From the NCBI GenBank assembly GCA_964619265.1, contig CAZUCE010000052.1, positions 1 through 26,667 of the forward strand: DNA of 26,667 nucleotides, written 5' to 3'. The translations under genes and the position numbers were made by a program. Source of the stretch: CAZUCE01 sp964619265. Lineage in GTDB: Bacteria; Planctomycetota; UBA1135; GCA-002686595. The notes beneath the pieces are model-generated. The model saw only the letters and a program-made list of their open reading frames with translations. It had not been told where the DNA came from and searched no databases. Below are positions 22,122 through 26,667 of this stretch, piece after piece; within the stretch, counting starts at the first letter, position 1, and each line of letters starts with the position of its first letter.

Positions 22122-25100
22122 TCCTCTCCGACATCGCGGTCAAGCGGCCCGTCCTCGCGGTCGTCCTCAATTTGGTGATCGTCGTGCTCGGTATCGGGGC
22201 TGCTGCGGACCTCGGAATCCGCGAGCTTCCAGATACGGACCCGCCGACCGTCAGCATCAACACCAATTACCCCGGCGCTGCGGCATCGATTGTCGAGACC
22301 CGCGTCACCCAGGTCCTCGAAGATGCGATCAGCGGGATCGAAGGGGTCAAGTCCGTCTCCTCCGCCACCCGCGATGGGCGATCCAGCATCACGATCGAAT
22401 TCAACCTCGATCGAGACATCGACAACGCCACGAACGACGTGCGCGACGCCGTCGCGCGCGTGGTCGATCGCCTCCCGGAGGAGGCCGACCCACCGGAGAT
22501 CGTCAAGGCCAACTCCGAGGGTGAGTCGGTCTATTGGATGGGCCTCGCGAGTGAGATCCGCGACACGACCGAGCTGACCGACTACGCCGAGCGCTACCTC
22601 GTCGATCAGTTCTCCTCCCTGACCGGGGTGGCTCAGGTTCGTGTGGCCGGGGGCGCCCGCTACTCGATGCGGATCTGGCTGGACCGCACGTCCATGGCCG
22701 CCCAGGGGATCACGGCCGGTGACATCGAAGCCGCGCTCCGCTCGCAAAACGTCGAGCTGCCCGCCGGGCGGGTCGAGTCCACGGAGCGCGAATTCACGGT
22801 TCGGATTGCCCGGCGTTTCAAGGACGCCGAGGACTTCGAGAACCTGGTGCTCGCCGAGGCGGCTGACGGCCACCTGGTGCGTTTGCGAGAAGTCGCCCGG
22901 GTCGAAGTGGGCCCCGAGAGCGATCGGTTCCTGTTCCGCCGCAACGGCGTGAATCAGGTCGGGATCGGAGTCGTTCGCCAAGCCAAGTCGAACACGTTGG
23001 AGGTGTGTCGTTTGGCCCGCGAGCGTCGCGAAGAGGTGCGAGCGACCCTGCCTCCGGACATGGAGCTCTATCAGAGCACCGACGACTCGATCTACATCGA
23101 GGCCGCGATCTCCGAAGTCCGGTCGACGCTACTCGTGACCGCCGGGGTCGTCGCCCTGGTGATCTTCCTGTTCCTCGGGAGCGGCTTCGCCACCCTGGTC
23201 CCGATCGCCACGGTTCCGGTGTCCCTGATCGGGACGTTCTTCATCCTGAGCCTGCTCGGCTTCACGATCAACGTCCTGACCCTCCTAGCCCTGGTCCTCG
23301 CGATCGGCCTGGTGGTCGACGACGCGATCGTGGTCCTGGAAAACGTCACCCGCCGGATACGCGAAGGCGAAGCGCCGATCCGCGCCGCCTACCTCGGTGC
23401 CCGGCAGGTCGGCTTTGCCGTCGTCGCGACGACCGTTGTCCTGGTCGCCGTCTTCGTTCCGATCGGATTCATCGAGGGCAACACCGGCCGCCTCTTCCGG
23501 GAATTCGCCTTGGCGCTGGCCGGAGCCGTCTGCCTCTCGACCTTTGTTGCCCTGACCCTGTCGCCGGTGATGATCGTCTTCCTGTTGCGCGACAGCAAGC
23601 CGAGCCTGCTCGCGCGGGGCGTTGACGCGGCGTTCCGGCCCCTGCAGCGGTTCTACGACTATCTGCTGGGAGGCCTGCAAGCCCAGCCCCTCGCGGCGTT
23701 GTTGATCGTTGGCGCGCTCGGAGCCTCGATCGCTGGGCTGATCGGCTCGCTATCGGAAGAGTACGCACCCGACGAAGATCGCGGAAACCTGCGCGTTTCG
23801 ATCCGCGGGCCAGAGGGGGCTTCGTTCGAGCAAGCGACCCAGATGGCGGATCGCTTCGAGACCGAGATGATGAGCTACATCAACAACGGTGAAGCCCAGC
23901 GAATCCTGCTGCGAGTGCCGGGCGGGTTCGGCTCACCGGGGGCGGCGAACACCGGGTGGGGGACCGTGTTGCTGAAAACGTGGGATCAACGGGAGCGAAC
24001 CACCACCGAGGTCCAGCGCGAGCTCAACGCCAAGTTCTCGGGAATCCCCGGCTTCAGGGCCACGGCCAGCGCCCGCAGTTCGTTGAATCGCGGCGGCGGC
24101 AGCGAGGTTTCGTTCGTGTTGACCGGGCCAACCTTCGAGGACCTGGTGCGCTGGCGCAACGTCGTCCTAGACAAGGCCCGCGAGAACCCCGGACTCACCG
24201 CGGTGGACTCCGATTACCGCGAGACCAAGCCGCAGATCCAAGTCGTCATCGACGACACACGCGCCGGGGATCTGGGTGTGTCCTCCCGTGAGATCGGCGC
24301 GACCCTCGAGACCATGATGGGCGAGCGAAGGGTCACCACCTGGGTCGAGCGTGGCGAAGAATACGACGTCATCGTCGAGGCCGAGGACAACGACAAGCGC
24401 AGCCCGGCGGACCTGGAACAGATCTACGTACGCTCCTCCACCAGCGAAGACCTCGTGCCCCTGGCCAACCTGGTCAAGATCGACGAGTTCGCCGACAGCG
24501 CCACCCTGAATCGCTACGACCGCAATCGCGCCATCACGATCTCGGCCCAGCTCGCCGGCGATTATTCGCTTGGCGAAGCCCTGCAATTCCTGCGCGACGT
24601 CGTGCGCGACGAGCTCAAGAACGAGCCGGGAATCGCCTACAAGGGCCAAAGCCGCGATTTCGTGGACACCTCGGACGCGATCGCCTGGGCCTTCCTAGCC
24701 TCGTTGCTGCTCGTGTACCTGGCCCTTGCGGCCCAATTCGAGAGCTTCCTGCAACCGTTGGTCATCCTGACGACCGTGCCGCTCGCCCTGTTCGGTGGCT
24801 TGGTCGGCCTCCACCTAACCGACGGCACCTTGAACGTCTTCAGCAAGATCGCGCTCGTGATCTTGATCGGCCTCGCGACCAAGAACGGCATCCTCGTGGT
24901 CGAGTTTGCCAACCAACTCCGAGATCAAGGCCGCAGCGTCCGCGACGCAGCCCGCGAAGCCGCCGTCCTCAGGCTCCGCCCGATCCTGATGACGGGCCTC
25001 TCCACCGCCCTCGGCTCCCTGCCCCTGGTCCTCGCAACCGGCGCCGGCGCAGAGAGCCGCCGAGCCATTGGAATCGTGGTCCTATCCGGCGTCACGATCG

Positions 25101-25321
25101 CCACCTTCACGACCCTCCTCGTCGTGCCCACCGCCTACGGCCTCCTAGCCCGTTTCAGCGGAACGCCCCTATCCCGCGCCCGCGAACTAAAGTCCAGCCT
25201 AGGCGACGGAGCCGATCGACTCGGGGAGCCTTGGGAGGCAGGTAACCAGCCGTCGCAAGCAGGCTCCCACGCCCCAGGCTCAGCCCTCGAGCCTGACCTC
25301 AGGCAACCTGCAGGCGCCTGA
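22118..25321 (+). CDS. RND multidrug efflux pump, HAE1 family
   Basis: A 1067-residue inner-membrane proton-driven exporter of the AcrB/MexB type. TM1 is at residues ~12-30 (PVLAVVLNLVIVVLGIGAA), and the first porter domain begins LPDTDPPTVSINTNYPGAAA. The TM4 proton-relay pair is Asp401-Asp402 (GLVVDDAIVVLEN), and TM10 has the matching Lys922 (GLATKNGILVVEFANQ). Twelve membrane segments in two repeats and two large periplasmic loops are evident. It is complete, and full length for the family. It pairs with the fusion protein gene, which it overlaps by four bases. Substrates cannot be read from sequence. The C-terminal ~45 residues after GLLARFSG are hydrophilic and variable. Confidence 0.97.
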   Translation: MILSDIAVKRPVLAVVLNLVIVVLGIGAAADLGIRELPDTDPPTVSINTNYPGAAASIVETRVTQVLEDAISGIEGVKSVSSATRDGRSSITIEFNLDRDIDNATNDVRDAVARVVDRLPEEADPPEIVKANSEGESVYWMGLASEIRDTTELTDYAERYLVDQFSSLTGVAQVRVAGGARYSMRIWLDRTSMAAQGITAGDIEAALRSQNVELPAGRVESTEREFTVRIARRFKDAEDFENLVLAEAADGHLVRLREVARVEVGPESDRFLFRRNGVNQVGIGVVRQAKSNTLEVCRLARERREEVRATLPPDMELYQSTDDSIYIEAAISEVRSTLLVTAGVVALVIFLFLGSGFATLVPIATVPVSLIGTFFILSLLGFTINVLTLLALVLAIGLVVDDAIVVLENVTRRIREGEAPIRAAYLGARQVGFAVVATTVVLVAVFVPIGFIEGNTGRLFREFALALAGAVCLSTFVALTLSPVMIVFLLRDSKPSLLARGVDAAFRPLQRFYDYLLGGLQAQPLAALLIVGALGASIAGLIGSLSEEYAPDEDRGNLRVSIRGPEGASFEQATQMADRFETEMMSYINNGEAQRILLRVPGGFGSPGAANTGWGTVLLKTWDQRERTTTEVQRELNAKFSGIPGFRATASARSSLNRGGGSEVSFVLTGPTFEDLVRWRNVVLDKARENPGLTAVDSDYRETKPQIQVVIDDTRAGDLGVSSREIGATLETMMGERRVTTWVERGEEYDVIVEAEDNDKRSPADLEQIYVRSSTSEDLVPLANLVKIDEFADSATLNRYDRNRAITISAQLAGDYSLGEALQFLRDVVRDELKNEPGIAYKGQSRDFVDTSDAIAWAFLASLLLVYLALAAQFESFLQPLVILTTVPLALFGGLVGLHLTDGTLNVFSKIALVILIGLATKNGILVVEFANQLRDQGRSVRDAAREAAVLRLRPILMTGLSTALGSLPLVLATGAGAESRRAIGIVVLSGVTIATFTTLLVVPTAYGLLARFSGTPLSRARELKSSLGDGADRLGEPWEAGNQPSQAGSHAPGSALEPDLRQPAGA

Positions 25322-25536
25322 GAAGCCTGGCGCGGATCAAGGAAAGATGAATGAGTGGGGGGGCTGAGGATCAAACTTCCAGACCGGACTTGCGTGAACC
25401 GGTACCCGACAAACTGATAAGCGGTTGCGGTTGACAGTAGTGACCTCTTGCGCAGTCCTGTGGCGTGTAGTCGGCAAGCCAAGGAGATGCCCGGCTCGGA
25501 ATCTCCAGGGCTGACAACCAATTCCAATCAAAAAGA
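25322..25536. other. Short gap between efflux pump gene and IS
   Basis: No gene, RNA or clear terminator with a T run. A weak inverted repeat (ctcaggc at 25298-25304 with gcctgag at 25316-25322) overlaps the pump stop codon and might contribute to termination. Confidence 0.3.
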
Positions 25537-26631
25537 GGCGTTGGTGCATGACTTCCGGCGTCGACCCCGCTACCAGGGCCTTACAGGGCACATGCCGGAC
25601 GGTCCCGTCTGTTTCAGGCGAGACTGACCGGATGAGATCTCGCATCCACCCGAACCACAAGACCAAGTACCGCGTCCAGAACTGGCCCGAGTACGAGCGC
25701 GGACTCGTCCAGCGGGGTGACATCACCATTTGGCTGTCCCCGGCCGCGATCGCGGCGTGGTCCCCTGTGAAGAGTGGGCTACCTGGCGCCCAGCGCAAAG
25801 TCTCCAATCTTGCGATCGAAACAGCACTCACCTGCGCTTGGTATTTGGCCTTCCGCTACGGCAAGCGGAGGGCTTCCTGCGCTCGCTCTTCGTGCTGATG
25901 GGAGTCGATCTCGCAGTGCCGGATCACACGACGCTCTCACGTCGGGGCAAAGGGCTCGGAGTTAGGCTTCGCAGCTCAGCTAGCACTGGGCCGATCCAAT
26001 TGATCGTGGACAGCACAGGTCTCTCGATCGTCGGAGAAGGGGAGTGGGCTGCAGTCAAGCACGGGGGGAAAGGCCGGCGAGGCTGGAAGAAACTCCATCT
26101 GGGGGTTGATGGTGCCGGCGTGATCGTTGCGCAGTCGCTGACTAACGGGAGTGCGGACGACGCTGGAGAGGGAATCAAACTCCTCCAATCTGTAGGCTGC
26201 AAGGTCCGTGGCTTCACAGCCGACGGAGCCTACGATTCATCCGCGATTTACAAGGCGGCCAAAGCTCGAGGAACGAAGGTTGTCGTGCCACCATCACGGA
26301 AGGCCACTGCACCGACCAAGCGGAGGCCGCCGTTGCCGGAACGTGATCGGGCCATCAGGAGGATTTGCAAGATCGGAAGGCGGAGGTGGAAGAAGGAGTC
26401 CGGCTACCATCGTCAAGGGCGTGTTGAGAACACCTTCTTTCGACTGAAGTCGATCGTTGGTGGGCGGCTGCGCGCTCGTCATGCGGGCGCCCAGGCGACC
26501 GAGGCTGTGATCGCTTGCAATGTCCTGAATCGGATGTTCGAGCTAGGCCGGCCGCGATCGATGGCGATTCCCAGGTGAGCGCCCGGGGTAGGGGGAAATT
26601 CCAACCGGAGCGCGAGTTGTGCAACAACGCC
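25537..26631 (+). mobile_element. IS5-like insertion sequence, nearly complete
   Basis: About 1.1 kb. The left end ggcgttggtgcatgac (25537-25552) is an imperfect inverse complement of the right end gttgtgcaacaacgcc (26616-26631), 13 of 16 matching. It contains one transposase gene with a frameshift. Remnants of the same family with the same right end occur at 15777, 19162 and 20699, so this family has been active several times here. The exact outer boundaries and target duplication are not certain. Confidence 0.8.
25632..26578 (+). pseudogene. IS5-family DDE transposase, frameshifted
   Basis: Begins MRSRIHPNHKTKYRVQNWPE and WLSPAAIAAW in one frame. After AIETALT (about 25832) the homology moves to another frame as LVFGLPLRQAEGFLRSLFVL and runs to the stop at 26576. 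The fragment at 14527-14928 reads straight through here and has one base more (cacggtgcgc against cacctgcgc), so this is a deletion. Programmed frameshifting, known in some IS5 relatives, is less likely because there is no slippery run. The catalytic residues remain: Asp in LIVDSTGLS, Asp in FTADGAYDS, and Glu in RVENTFFRLKS with the E-x6-K spacing. Product about 315 residues if repaired. Confidence 0.85.
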
Positions 26632-26667
26632 GTTTTGAGGAGGGACAGCCTCCGAAAGTCGCTGAAC

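Noticed and set aside
21539..22981. 480-residue minus-strand open frame
   Set aside because: Antisense shadow of the RND adaptor and pump genes, both of which have clear motifs.
25632..26578. Programmed frameshift in the IS5-like transposase
   Set aside because: The sister fragment at 14527 is in one frame with one additional base, and no slippery run is seen, so a simple deletion is more likely.

Overview
The window is a high-GC bacterial chromosome segment. Its gene content suggests a planctomycete-like organism: formylglycine-generating-enzyme (FGE) fold proteins, a trypsin/MoxR/vWA conflict-type operon, a carboxypeptidase-regulatory-like secreted protein and many IS remnants. That assignment is inference from gene types, with no marker gene to confirm it.

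Layout. (1) 1-721: the frameshifted, truncated stub of an ABC transporter ATPase, then about 360 bases without a gene. (2) 722-9863: one tightly packed plus-strand system. It encodes a trypsin-like protease, a MoxR-type AAA+ ATPase, a 1243-residue protein with a vWA-like domain followed by two FGE-fold (C-type-lectin-like) domains, a small HRDC protein, a reverse transcriptase (RT), a non-coding template repeat (TR), and a further FGE-fold protein. The RT, the TR and three adenine-diversified variable repeats (VR1 and VR2 inside the large protein, VR3 in the separate FGE protein) make a diversity-generating retroelement (DGR). 40 of the 45 TR/VR differences fall at TR adenines. The arrangement fits a protease/NTPase conflict or signalling system whose recognition domains are actively diversified. 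(3) 9934-12437: two unrecognised proteins, encoded convergently with a 4-base tail overlap. (4) 12542-13543: a clavaminate-synthase/VioC-like Fe(II)/2-oxoglutarate oxygenase with a clear terminator.

(5) 14081-20804: a mosaic of broken mobile DNA. Five direct copies of a 91-bp element with inverted ends (REPIN/MITE-like) sit at every join between unrelated pieces: a duplicated 5' end of an efflux gene, halves of an IS5-like transposase, a small acidic protein gene, a two-gene operon for exported proteins, a gene stub, and a secreted 491-residue protein. One copy is nested inside an older copy. A flavoprotein gene (PPOX family), a truncated gene and another transposase stub follow. (6) 21048-25321: a translationally coupled RND efflux pair (membrane fusion protein and HAE1-type pump). 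(7) 25537-26631: a nearly complete IS5-like element, frameshifted, with recognisable inverted repeats.

The most interesting content is the three-target DGR wired into a trypsin-MoxR-vWA-FGE operon. Second is the 91-bp palindromic element that marks all breakpoints of the cassette-like region.
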